Shown: positions 7,601-15,507, counted from the first letter of the stretch. The stretch: DNA of 64,000 nt from an uncultured Parolsenella sp. (GCA_934668375.1 CAKUNF010000004.1:1-64000), one strand, 5' to 3'. Numbers and translations are program-made. The notes: a model not told the origin generated them from the letters alone.

Positions 7601-8734
7601 ATGAAGAACATGACTCGTCGCGGTTTCCTGAAGGTGGCTGGCGCTGGTGCAGCCGTCGCGGGCCTCGGCCTGGTCGGCTGCGGTGGCGGCTCTGGTTCCG
7701 CCGCTACGACCGCTGCTGCGAGCGGTGACGCCGCTGGCGGCGACGTCGCCGGCAAGACCGTCGCCTTCATCCCGAAGATCACGGGCAACGCCTTCTTCGA
7801 GTCCGCGAACGACGGCGCTCAGAAGTACGCCAAGGACTGGGGCTTCACGGTTGACTACCTCGGCTCCTCCAGCGCTTCCGCCTCTGACCAGGTCGGCATC
7901 ATCAACCAGGCCGTCGCCAATGGCGTCGACGCCCTCTGCATCTCCACGGTTGACGCCGCTGGCGTGTCCGACGCCCTGAAGAAGGCCACGGACGCCGGCA
8001 TCGTCGTCACTACCTGGGACTCCGACGCCCAGCCCGAGGACCGTACGCTCATGGTCTCCCAGGGCACGCCTGAGATTCTTGGCCAGATGCTCGTTGACAT
8101 GTCCGTCGACGGCCTCAAGCAGCGCGGCAAGGATCCCTCTGCCGACAAGATCACCTACGCCTGGCACTACTCTCAGGCCACCGTCACCGACCAGAACTCC
8201 TGGCAGGTTGCCGCCGAGGCCATCATCAAGAAGGACTACCCGAACTGGGAGAACGTCCACCCCGACAACTACTACTCCAACCAGGATGCCGAGCAGGCCA
8301 AGACGGTTGGCGCCGCAGTGCTGAGCGCGTTCCCCGACATCGACCTGATCATCTGCAACGACTCCACCGCCCTTCCCGGCCAGCTCGCCGCTGCCGAGGA
8401 CGCCGGCTATGACGCCCAGAAGATCACGATCACGGGCTTTGCCTCCCCGCAGTCCATCAAGTCCTACTGCGACAACGGCACCATCTACAACTGGGGCCTC
8501 TGGGACTGCGCCGTCCAGGGCGCCATGGGCTGCTACGTGGCTGCTTACCTCGCCGCTGGCAACACCGTCAAGGTTGGCGACACCATCTCCATCCCGAGCA
8601 TCGGCGACGTCAAGGTCGAGGCCAACGACTCCATCTCCGAGGGCGCCACGACCGGTGACGAGAACAACGGCGTCGTGCTCCTGCCCGAGCGCCTTGTCTT
8701 CACCAAGGACAACATGAACGACTACAACTTCTAA
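7601..8734 (+). CDS. lsrB: AI-2 binding lipoprotein LsrB with Tat-type signal
   Basis: A 377-residue periplasmic-binding-protein-fold receptor (Peripla_BP_4). The N-terminus has a twin-arginine motif TRRGFLK (residues 5-11) followed by a lipobox ending LVGC, so Cys27 is probably lipidated after Tat export. A Gly/Ala/Ser/Thr linker follows. Compared with enterobacterial LsrB from memory, AI-2 contacts Lys35, Asp116, Asp166, Gln167 and Pro220 correspond to K59, D140, D197, Q198 and P259, but the residue matching Ala222 is Q261. The ATG at 7601 follows AAAGGGAGG. It delivers AI-2 to LsrACD on the outer face of the membrane. The gene lies 25 nt after lsrD. Confidence 0.92.
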   Translation: MKNMTRRGFLKVAGAGAAVAGLGLVGCGGGSGSAATTAAASGDAAGGDVAGKTVAFIPKITGNAFFESANDGAQKYAKDWGFTVDYLGSSSASASDQVGIINQAVANGVDALCISTVDAAGVSDALKKATDAGIVVTTWDSDAQPEDRTLMVSQGTPEILGQMLVDMSVDGLKQRGKDPSADKITYAWHYSQATVTDQNSWQVAAEAIIKKDYPNWENVHPDNYYSNQDAEQAKTVGAAVLSAFPDIDLIICNDSTALPGQLAAAEDAGYDAQKITITGFASPQSIKSYCDNGTIYNWGLWDCAVQGAMGCYVAAYLAAGNTVKVGDTISIPSIGDVKVEANDSISEGATTGDENNGVVLLPERLVFTKDNMNDYNF

Positions 8735-8750
8735 GTTGTACTGATCTGCG

Positions 8751-8833
8751 GCGGGGGTGCCGCGAAGGTGGCACCCCCGCTTCTGGTTCGCATGGGGCCG
8801 TTATCATCGGTAACGTCCGCATGCGAACCAGAA
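8751..8833 (+). other. Tandem perfect hairpins between lsrB and lsrF
   Basis: Two hairpins stand back to back. The first has an 11-bp perfect stem, GCGGGGGTGCC (8751-8761) with 8770-8780. The second has a 14-bp perfect stem, TTCTGGTTCGCATG (8781-8794) with 8820-8833, and an inner CGTTA/TAACG stem (8799-8803, 8811-8815). Neither is followed by a T-run, so they are more likely mRNA-stabilising or processing signals, or a partial attenuator, than a full terminator. Confidence 0.8.
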
Positions 8834-8959
8834 AGAGAGTTCTCGCAAGAGGACAGCAAGACGGTTCGACCGGCCTTGCGCCGGATATCTGCAAACACCG
8901 TCACCATTACAGGCGTCTTCCCCAGGGGTGGGGAAGACAAGGGGAAAGGAACCTGACAC

Positions 8960-9838
8960 ATGGCTGATCTGGATGGCCTCAAGGTCGCTCACGACTACCA
9001 CGTCGACGAGCCGTTTGCCAACGACAAGGGCTTCTACGTCAAGGGTGCCAACAGCCTCGACTGGGGCATGAAGAAGCACCTCTCCAACATCTTCAACCCC
9101 AAGAGCGGCAACACTGTCATGTTCGCGTTCGACCATGGCTACTTCATGGGCGCCACGGCAGGCCTCGAGCGCCTCGACCTGCTTCTCCCGAAGCTCGCTC
9201 CCTATGTGGACTGCTTCATGGGCACGCGTGGCGCCATCCGCAGCTGCGTTCCGCCTGAGATCACGAAGGCCATCGCCCTGCGCACCACGTCCGGCTCCTC
9301 TATGCTCCAGGCCGACCTCTCTCACGAGGTCATCGCTGTTGACGTCGAGGACGCCATCCGCATGAACGCCGACTGCATGGCAGTTCAGACCTTCATCGGC
9401 GGTGACGGCCAGCTGTCCTCCATCGACAACCTGAGCCAGACCATCAACGCCGGCTTCCGTTACAGCATCCCCACGCTGGGTGTCTGCGCCGTGGGCAAGG
9501 ACATGGAGCGCACGCCGCGCTTCTTCAAGCTCGCCACGCGCATCATCGCCGAGATGGGCTGCCAGATGGTCAAGACCTATGACTGCGAGGACTTCGAGGA
9601 GGTCGTGGCCGCTTGCCCCGTGCCCATCGTTGTTGCCGGTGGCAAGAAGCTCCCCGAGAAGGACGCCCTGCACCTCGCCTATGACGTCATCCGCAAGGGT
9701 GCTCACGGCGTTGACATGGGCCGCAACATCTTCCAGTCCACGCACCCCATCGAGATGGCCCAGTGCGTCAACAAGATCGTGCACGAGGGCTACACCGACG
9801 CCGAGGCCTGGGAGATGTTCCAGGACATCGCCAAGTAG
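8960..9838 (+). CDS. lsrF: LsrF, phospho-AI-2 breakdown thiolase (class I aldolase fold)
   Basis: This 292-residue DeoC/FbaB-type aldolase matches LsrF. In E. coli LsrF transfers an acetyl group from 3-hydroxy-2,4-pentanedione 5-phosphate to CoA, yielding acetyl-CoA and dihydroxyacetone phosphate. FAFDHGYFMG near residue 55 and GGKK near 228 are family motifs, and K205 in VKTY fits the catalytic lysine (Lys203 in E. coli). It is cytoplasmic. AAAGGA lies 9 nt before the ATG. It is the last gene of the operon, separated from lsrB by 225 nt of structured sequence, and a terminator follows. Confidence 0.93.
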   Translation: MADLDGLKVAHDYHVDEPFANDKGFYVKGANSLDWGMKKHLSNIFNPKSGNTVMFAFDHGYFMGATAGLERLDLLLPKLAPYVDCFMGTRGAIRSCVPPEITKAIALRTTSGSSMLQADLSHEVIAVDVEDAIRMNADCMAVQTFIGGDGQLSSIDNLSQTINAGFRYSIPTLGVCAVGKDMERTPRFFKLATRIIAEMGCQMVKTYDCEDFEEVVAACPVPIVVAGGKKLPEKDALHLAYDVIRKGAHGVDMGRNIFQSTHPIEMAQCVNKIVHEGYTDAEAWEMFQDIAK

Positions 9839-9934
9839 CGTCTCTCGCACGTCGCCAACCGCCTGCGGTGCGCGGGCAGTTTGGATGTATAACGCACCAC
9901 GTGGCTCACACCCGTCTTAGGTGAGCCGCCTCCC

Positions 9935-9989
9935 GCGCCCGGAGTCCAGTTTCCCCCTTCCACTGGCTCCGGGCGCATTGTATGTTTTT
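9935..9989 (+). terminator. Terminator of the lsrACDBF operon
   Basis: A perfect 10-bp stem GCGCCCGGAG/CTCCGGGCGC (9935-9944, 9967-9976) is extended inward by CCAGT/ACTGG with one bulged T. ATTGTATGTTTTT follows. A smaller stem GGCTCAC/GTGAGCC lies just before it (9903-9909, 9921-9927). Confidence 0.85.
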
Positions 9990-10038
9990 GAGATTCCGCT
10001 AGATGTTCGGTCGATTGGACCCGGGAGAAGGAGCCGCC

Positions 10039-10536
10039 GTGACAGACGAGGACTACATGCGCATGGCGCTTAACGAAGCCCGACTAGCCGCTGAGGAGGG
10101 CGAGGTGCCCATCGGCGCGGTTGTCGTATGCGGCGACAGGGTCGTTGCTCGGGCCCACAACAGGCGCGAGACGGACCGCGACCCTTCTGCCCATGCGGAG
10201 TTCTCGGCCATGTGCGCGGCCGCCCGTGTGCTTGATCGCTGGCGCCTTACGGGCTGCACGGTCTACGTGACGCTTGAGCCCTGTCTCATGTGCGCCGGTC
10301 TCATGGTGAACGCCCGCATCGACCGATGCGTCTACGGGGCGCCCGACCCCAAGGGCGGCGCTCTTGGAACGCTGTTCGATGTGAGCCATGACGAGCGACT
10401 CAACCATGAGTTCCAGGTGACGTCTGGCGTTCTTGGGCAGGAGTGCGCAGACGAGCTCCGGAGCTTCTTCCGCGCTCGCCGTGCCGCGGCCAAGAAGAAG
10501 GGCCCCGGCGCTGCCGAGGCCCAAAGCTGCTGCTAG
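10039..10536 (+). CDS. tadA: tRNA-specific adenosine deaminase TadA
   Basis: A 165-residue zinc-dependent deaminase that converts A34 of tRNA-Arg(ACG) to inosine; such a tRNA is encoded in this window at 41633-41709. The catalytic HAE motif lies in a DPSAHAEF context, and the second zinc motif is PCLMC within TLEPCLMCAG. The NHEFQVTSG segment near the C-terminus is typical of TadA. GGAGAAGGAG lies 6 nt before a GTG at 10039, so GTG is preferred over the open frame from 10003. The last 20 residues are Ala/Lys/Gly-rich. It stands alone between the lsr terminator and a convergent helicase gene. Confidence 0.92.
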   Translation: MTDEDYMRMALNEARLAAEEGEVPIGAVVVCGDRVVARAHNRRETDRDPSAHAEFSAMCAAARVLDRWRLTGCTVYVTLEPCLMCAGLMVNARIDRCVYGAPDPKGGALGTLFDVSHDERLNHEFQVTSGVLGQECADELRSFFRARRAAAKKKGPGAAEAQSCC

Positions 10537-10571
10537 ATTATAGGGAGCTTGCGTCTGGCGGGGCTGCGTCC

Positions 10572-11831
10572 CTAGTAGTGCCTTCCGTAGCGGCCACCCC
10601 TCGGGCCGCGCCCGCGGCTCCTTGAGCCGCTGAACAGGCTGCGCGTGGGCTTGGACGTGCTCCTTCGCGCGTTGGGAACGATGCGCCCCTCCGCATACGG
10701 GAAGCCCTCGAGGTCGAACAGCGGGATGAGCTTCTTGGTGAAGTACTCGATCTCTCGCAGGGGGCTCACCTCGTCGGGGGCCATGAAGGTGTAGGCCTGG
10801 CCCGTGGCGCCGGCGCGGCCCGTGCGTCCGATGCGGTGCACGTAGTCCTCGGGGTCCATCGGCACGTCGAAGTTCACGACGGCGTCAATGCCGGAGACGT
10901 CGATGCCGCGGCTCATGACGTCGGTGGCCACGAGCACGCGAATCTTGCCGTCACGGAAGCGCTCGAGCGCGCGCTCGCGTGCCTTCTGCGGACGGTCGGC
11001 GTGCATGACGTCAACCTTGATGCCGGCGTTCTTGAGCGTCTTGCATACGCCATCGACGCGCATCTTCGTGCGGCAGAAGACCAGCACGCGCTCGAAGCTC
11101 TCCTGCTTCATGAGGGCCTCGAGCAGGGAGACCTTGTCGCCCTGCGTCACGGGGCAGAGGTGCTCGTCGACCGTAGCGGCCGTCTCGCCCACGCGGGCGA
11201 TCTCCACGACGTAGGGGTCGGGAAGCATCGCGTCGACCGTGCCCTTGATGCTCGGCGGAATCGTGGCCGAGAACAGAAGCGTCTGGCGGGCCTCGGGGCA
11301 CGCCTTCACGATGCGGCGGACGCTCGGCCAAAAGCCCATGTCAAGCATGCGGTCTGCCTCGTCCAGGACGAGAACCTGCACGTCGCCGAGGTTGACGTGG
11401 TCGTGCTCCATGAGGTCGATGAGGCGGCCTGGGGTGGCCACGAGCAGATCGCAGCCGGCATCGAGGGCGCGAATCTGACGATCGAACTTTGCGCCGCCCA
11501 TGACCACGACGGTGGTCTGGCCGGTCTTGGCGCAGACCTCGCTCGTGACGTCCTCGATCTGCGAGGCAAGCTCGCGCGTGGGCGTGATGACGAGGGCAAG
11601 CGGACGGCCCGGCTTGGCGATCTTCTTGCTGTCCGCAATGCGCTGCAGCGTGGGCAGCGTGAAGGCGCAGGTCTTACCCGTGCCCGTCTGGGCACTGGCC
11701 AGGACGTCGCGGCCTTCGAGGACGGCGGGGATGGCTGCGGCCTGAACGGGGGTTGGCGTGGTGAAGCCGAGGGAATCCACCCCGGCGAGAATCTGCTCGT
11801 TTAGCCCGAGCTCGGCAAATGAAGTAGTCAT
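10572..11831 (-). CDS. DEAD-box RNA helicase, RhlE-like
   Basis: A 419-residue cytoplasmic ATP-dependent RNA helicase. The two RecA domains carry the Q-motif region FAELGLNEQI, Walker A ASAQTGTGKT, PTRELA, VLDEADRMLD, SAT, and the C-terminal helicase motifs ATDVMSRGID and HRIGRTGRAG. The short basic tail rich in Arg, Gly and Ser (RSRGRGPRGGRYG) resembles RhlE or cold-shock helicases. No ribosome site precedes the ATG at 11831. Instead CATACT stands exactly 7 nt upstream, suggesting a leaderless transcript. A 69-bp perfect palindrome begins 37 nt upstream of the start. Confidence 0.93.
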   Translation of the reverse strand: MTTSFAELGLNEQILAGVDSLGFTTPTPVQAAAIPAVLEGRDVLASAQTGTGKTCAFTLPTLQRIADSKKIAKPGRPLALVITPTRELASQIEDVTSEVCAKTGQTTVVVMGGAKFDRQIRALDAGCDLLVATPGRLIDLMEHDHVNLGDVQVLVLDEADRMLDMGFWPSVRRIVKACPEARQTLLFSATIPPSIKGTVDAMLPDPYVVEIARVGETAATVDEHLCPVTQGDKVSLLEALMKQESFERVLVFCRTKMRVDGVCKTLKNAGIKVDVMHADRPQKARERALERFRDGKIRVLVATDVMSRGIDVSGIDAVVNFDVPMDPEDYVHRIGRTGRAGATGQAYTFMAPDEVSPLREIEYFTKKLIPLFDLEGFPYAEGRIVPNARRSTSKPTRSLFSGSRSRGRGPRGGRYGRHY

Positions 11832-11838
11832 ACCTGCA

Positions 11839-11844
11839 AGTATG
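11839..11844 (-). promoter_or_regulatory. -10 hexamer of a leaderless helicase promoter
   Basis: Read on the minus strand, CATACT is followed by 7 nt and then the helicase ATG, so transcription would begin at or next to the A of the start codon. No convincing -35 is seen; its expected position lies at the edge of the 69-bp palindrome. Confidence 0.6.
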
Positions 11845-11867
11845 CAGCAACACGCCCGCTCGTGCAC

Positions 11868-11936
11868 GCGGTGACAGCTTGACCCCGTCCCCAACTGTCA
11901 CGGTGACAGTTGGGGACGGGGTCAAGCTGTCACCGC
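11868..11936. repeat. Perfect 69-bp palindrome, REP-like (GGGGACGGGGTC family)
   Basis: Left arm 11868-11901 and right arm 11903-11936 are perfectly complementary over 34 bp around a single central G at 11902. Each arm contains GTGACA, GACCCCGTCCCC and TGTCAC, the same unit found at 17095, 42083 and 50288. It lies in the divergent helicase/HTH intergenic region. Confidence 0.93.
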
Positions 11937-11938
11937 AC

Positions 11939-11966
11939 GGCATCGCAAACGATGCCCCGCTAAACT
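11939..11966 (+). promoter_or_regulatory. Promoter and inverted repeat of the HTH gene
   Basis: GGCATCG/CGATGCC (11939-11945, 11950-11956) is a 7-bp inverted repeat with a CAAA loop. It overlaps the expected -35 position of a promoter whose -10 is TAAACT (11961-11966). The position suits an operator for autoregulation by the HTH product. Confidence 0.45.
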
Positions 11967-12001
11967 AGGGCGAGGGGAAGCGAAAACGGGAGGAGTCGGT
12001 C

Positions 12002-12448
12002 GTGGCCGAGAAGGAAGAGCGCATCACAGAGGAGCTTCTCGAGCATCTGCTCAACGCCTCCTCTCCGGAGGCATATCTCGCGCAGGGCGACACACTCGAC
12101 CGCACGCTGCCGGACTACCTCAACCAGCTGCTTGTGAGCAGGGGGCTGCGCCGTTCTGCGGTTGCTCGTAGCAGCGGCATCAACCCAACGGTCGTCTATG
12201 ACATCTTCGCCGGCAAGAGCAGGCCCGGACGCGATCACGCCATCATGCTCGCCCTGGGTCTGCGCTGCACGCTCAAGGAATGCCAGCGCCTGTTGAGGCT
12301 TGCGGGCGTCTCCGAGCTGTGGTGCAAGGTCCGTCGTGACGCCATCGTGATCTGGTGTGTTGAGCATGGCCTCACCCGCGCCGAGACGGACGACGAGCTC
12401 TATCGCCTGGGAGAGAAGACGCTCCTTGCAACCGGGAGGCTCCGCTAG
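12002..12448 (+). CDS. Helix-turn-helix protein (Xre-like), upstream of a Ser/Thr kinase
   Basis: This 148-residue protein starts at GTG 12002 behind GGGAGGAG. A helix-turn-helix of the Xre type is visible around residues 45-75 (RRSAVARSSGIN, then VVYDIFAGKSRP). It is preceded by an acidic N-terminal helix and followed by a helical C-terminal half with KVRRDAIVIWCVEHG. There is no membrane segment. The kinase gene follows on the same strand after 140 nt with its own possible promoter. It is probably a transcription regulator of this locus, but no target is proven and I do not recognise a named family beyond the HTH. Confidence 0.75.
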   Translation: MAEKEERITEELLEHLLNASSPEAYLAQGDTLDRTLPDYLNQLLVSRGLRRSAVARSSGINPTVVYDIFAGKSRPGRDHAIMLALGLRCTLKECQRLLRLAGVSELWCKVRRDAIVIWCVEHGLTRAETDDELYRLGEKTLLATGRLR

Positions 12449-12486
12449 ACCGTTTTGGCCGTCCGGTGGCGTTGTGAGCTGCAGAT

Positions 12487-12508
12487 TCAGTTGCCAACTG
12501 AGGATAAT
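12487..12508 (+). promoter_or_regulatory. Operator-like 15-bp palindrome with -10 box before the kinase gene
   Basis: TCAGTTG-C-CAACTGA (12487-12501) is a perfect palindrome with one central base, immediately 5' of a GATAAT -10 hexamer (12503-12508). A near-identical 15-mer occurs twice at 16231-16275. The position between -35 and -10 is typical of repressor sites. Confidence 0.55.
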
Positions 12509-12588
12509 GGTCACATTCGCGTCTAGCATTTGAAGACGGCCGCATCGTCGCGGCCCCATGATTGACCGACAACGGGTGGCAGGGAACA

Positions 12589-14319
12589 GTGGACGACAAG
12601 CAAGTGATGCACGCCATGAGCCTCGATGACATGTATCACGTCGAGAAGACGCTTGCCCGCGGCGCGGATGGCGTGACCGAGCTTGTGACCGTGGACGGCG
12701 CTGGTCCGTTCGTCCGCAAGAAGATGTCGATTGCGCTTGCCAACCGGGGCGTGTGGTCGATTCTCTCGGCGTGCAACTGTGCGCGTCTCCCCAAGGTGGA
12801 GGCAACCTATGAGCTTCCCGAGCAGTTCGTTGTGGTATACGACTACATTCCCGGCGAGACGCTCGAGCAGCTGGTCTCCGAGCGTGGGCATCTTGACGAG
12901 TCCGTAGCATGTGCGCGGGCGCTTGAGGTCTGCGAGGCCGCCTCTGCGCTGCACGCGCTCGGGGTCATTCACCGCGACATATCGCCCAAGAACATCGTGG
13001 TGGCGGCAGACGGCGCCCATCTCATCGACCTTGGTATCGCCAGGACGCGCGTCGAGGGCGCATCAAGGGACACCACCTCGCTTGGTACCTGGGGGTATGC
13101 GAGTCCGGAGCAGTATGGCTTTGCTCAGACGGACGCCCGCTCGGATGTCTACTCGATTGGCCGCGTCCTTGGCTTCATGCTCACGGGGATCCAGCCGGAC
13201 TCCGAGGGCTATGAGTGCGCGTTGTGCAACGAGGAGTGCGTGAGCCCCCGCATGCGCGCGGTCATCGAGCGTTCGTGCGCGTTTGAGCCAAGCAAGAGGT
13301 ACCAGTCCGTCGAGGAGCTTGCGCGGGCTCTTGGGTCGGAAGCGTCTGCGTGCGCGCCTGATTCCGGCGTGACTGCTGTGGATTCTGTGGCCGCCACGCC
13401 GCCCGTTCCGGCGAGAGCCGCCGCCGATGCTCCGGCGTATGCCGTGGTATCCGGGCCGGTCACTCAGCAGGGCGCGATCTCGCATGGGCCGTCGCGGGCG
13501 CGTATGGCTGCCGGTCTCGCCCTCGTGGCTGTTCTCGTCGCTTTTGTGGTGATTCTCGCGCCTCGCATCGGCGGGCTTTTCGCCGCTCCCGCGAGCGCGG
13601 GCGGGAAGGCATCTCTGGCTACGGTGCCTTCGAGCGCTGCGGCATCAGTTGCGTCGGGCGCTGGCTCGACCGGTGGCCAAGCGCTCGTTGCCACGGGCCA
13701 GGCCGCGGCTGCCGACGGGACGCCGATTTCCGAGAAGGGTGATCTCCAGCTGATGGAGACGGGCTGGTCGATGGACGAGTCCGGCTACCTTTTCGCGGTC
13801 TTCTGCCTGAGAAACGCAAGCTCAAGCATGGCGATGACCACGCCGACGGTGAGGGTGACGGCTCGCTCGGCGGATGGCGGCGTGCTCTACACGGAGGACC
13901 AGGGCGCCATGATGTTGCTGCCCGGTGAGTCCGCGTACGGCAACGTCCTTGGCGACACGGGCGGCAAGGTCCCCGCGACGGTCGACTTCGAGCTGCTCGA
14001 CCCCGATCCCACGGGGATGACGACCGCTCGAGCCGCCTGCGATATGACGGTCGAGGGCACGACCGCTGCCCTCGATCAATTTGGTGGCACGACGTTTGCG
14101 GGTGACGTGCGGGTGGACAAGGCGTCCTTCGAGAGTGCCTACCCGGACTTCATCAGCCAGCTTGCCGTGACGGTCGTTCTCAGGAATGGCGTCGGCGAGC
14201 CCATCTATGCCACGACAACCTACGTGACGCCCTCGGCGAGCGGTGTGACGCCGTTCAGCATTGACGCGTATGGCGTGCCGGACTACGCGTCCTTCGACGT
14301 GCACGCCCAGGCTTGGTAG
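12589..14319 (+). CDS. Membrane-anchored Ser/Thr protein kinase with C-terminal Ig-like (FxLYD-type) domains
   Basis: About 576 residues from GTG 12589, chosen because CAGGGA precedes it; a TTG 27 nt earlier lacks a ribosome site. The N-terminal cytoplasmic Hanks-type kinase has a divergent glycine loop, candidate ATP lysine in VRKKM, catalytic HRDISPKN (Asp130, Asn135), DLG in place of DFG (Asp147) and YASPEQYG. The lysine usual after HRDxx is Ser, as in several related bacterial kinases. A Pro/Ala linker leads to one membrane helix (about 306-327). An outer Ala/Ser linker and two beta-rich domains with FCLRNASSS and VVLRNGVGE follow, resembling FxLYD/DUF4352 domains rather than PASTA. It may sense an envelope signal; the substrate is unknown. 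Confidence 0.85.
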   Translation: MDDKQVMHAMSLDDMYHVEKTLARGADGVTELVTVDGAGPFVRKKMSIALANRGVWSILSACNCARLPKVEATYELPEQFVVVYDYIPGETLEQLVSERGHLDESVACARALEVCEAASALHALGVIHRDISPKNIVVAADGAHLIDLGIARTRVEGASRDTTSLGTWGYASPEQYGFAQTDARSDVYSIGRVLGFMLTGIQPDSEGYECALCNEECVSPRMRAVIERSCAFEPSKRYQSVEELARALGSEASACAPDSGVTAVDSVAATPPVPARAAADAPAYAVVSGPVTQQGAISHGPSRARMAAGLALVAVLVAFVVILAPRIGGLFAAPASAGGKASLATVPSSAAASVASGAGSTGGQALVATGQAAAADGTPISEKGDLQLMETGWSMDESGYLFAVFCLRNASSSMAMTTPTVRVTARSADGGVLYTEDQGAMMLLPGESAYGNVLGDTGGKVPATVDFELLDPDPTGMTTARAACDMTVEGTTAALDQFGGTTFAGDVRVDKASFESAYPDFISQLAVTVVLRNGVGEPIYATTTYVTPSASGVTPFSIDAYGVPDYASFDVHAQAW

Positions 14320-14343
14320 TTCGGGTTAGATCCCGAGATTGGT

Positions 14344-15498
14344 CTAGATTCCGAGGAGACGCTGCTTGGCGGCGTTGAACTCCTCCTGGGAGAGAATTCC
14401 CTCGTCGAGAAGGTCCTTTAGCTTACGAAGCTGCTCGATCTGCTCGTTGAGGGAGGGCGCGGCGGGCTGCGGCGCGGGTGCTGGGGCCGCTGCCTGCGAG
14501 GCGTTCCTGGTGTTGAGTCCGTTCGCGAGGTTCATCCCGAACACCATCCCGCCGCCATCGCCCAGTCCCGTGTCTCGGATCCCCTCGGCAATCTTCTGCT
14601 GGGCGGCGATGTCTGCGGCCTGCTGAGAGATGCCCTCGTAGGCGCGCACGTCCATCTTTTTCTCGGAGTAGCGGCGAACGAGCTCACGGGACTCGTCGGA
14701 GAACTCAATGCCCTCGATCGCGATGCTCGTCAGCTCGAGGCCAAAGCGCTCGGGCCAGGTGCCGGCATTCTCGGATTCGCCGAGCATGAGGTTCTTGATG
14801 ACGTTCGTGCGCGAGGGGAGCTGCGAGATGCGGCACTCGGCAGACATCGAGTTGAGGGCGCAGAGAAACGAGCTGAGCAGCTCTGCCACAAGCTGGGACC
14901 TCGTTGCCTGGTTGGCGAGCGAGCAGTTGTTTGCGTTCGCGGTGGCGAAGTTGCGGATGAGCAGCACCGGGTTCGTGACCTTAACGCAGAACGTTCCGTA
15001 GGCGTGGATTTCGAGGTCGGTCTCGTAGTAGAGGTCGTTGTAGGCCATGGGCCCGCGGGTGCCGAACTTGATGCCGCGCAGCTCGCGCAGGTTGACGTAG
15101 GAGACGCGCTTGTCGTCGGGCGACATGCCGGAGAACTCGATGCGCCGGGCCATCTCGTTGAGCAGAATCTTGCTCACGCCCTGCTCGGCGCGGGCCTGGC
15201 TGTCGAGGACGGTTGGCTGGCCGTTCTCGTAGGCGTAGCCGCCCGGCGAGCCGATGACGTTCTCGATGCCCTGACGGCTGAAGATGAACGCTGCCGTATT
15301 CTCGGGCACCTCGATGATCGAGCCATTGGTGATGACGTTCGAGAGGCCGTGGTTGTCACCGCGACCCTCCATGTTGTTTCTCCTGTGCCCGGGAACCACA
15401 AGATCGAGCTCGCTCATGCGGGCAGGTGTGATGATGTCCTTCCATTGGTCGGCGAAGGTGCCGCCCACGGAGTCCACGAATGCGTTGAAGATGCCCAT
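14344..15498 (-). CDS. SPFH-domain protein with C-terminal SHOCT helix (YdjI-like)
   Basis: A 384-residue protein. The first 290 residues form an SPFH/Band-7 domain of the 'virion core protein' YdjI type (IIEVPENTAAFIFSRQG near the start; GIEFSDESRELVRRYSEKK near the end). A Gly/Ala/Pro linker follows. The last 35 residues are a SHOCT domain (QLRKLKDLLDEGILSQEEF). There is no signal or membrane segment, so it probably works at the inner membrane face. It follows the zinc-ribbon gene by 9 nt on the minus strand and must be in its operon. In Bacillus, YdjI is linked to membrane-stress proteins; a like role here is inference. It converges on the kinase gene with only 24 nt between stops. Confidence 0.85.
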   Translation of the reverse strand: MGIFNAFVDSVGGTFADQWKDIITPARMSELDLVVPGHRRNNMEGRGDNHGLSNVITNGSIIEVPENTAAFIFSRQGIENVIGSPGGYAYENGQPTVLDSQARAEQGVSKILLNEMARRIEFSGMSPDDKRVSYVNLRELRGIKFGTRGPMAYNDLYYETDLEIHAYGTFCVKVTNPVLLIRNFATANANNCSLANQATRSQLVAELLSSFLCALNSMSAECRISQLPSRTNVIKNLMLGESENAGTWPERFGLELTSIAIEGIEFSDESRELVRRYSEKKMDVRAYEGISQQAADIAAQQKIAEGIRDTGLGDGGGMVFGMNLANGLNTRNASQAAAPAPAPQPAAPSLNEQIEQLRKLKDLLDEGILSQEEFNAAKQRLLGI

Positions 15499-15507
15499 GG
15501 CGTACTC

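Noticed and set aside
11868..11936. Palindrome read as a bidirectional terminator
   Set aside because: It lies between divergent gene starts, has no T-run, and its unit recurs elsewhere as a repeat family.
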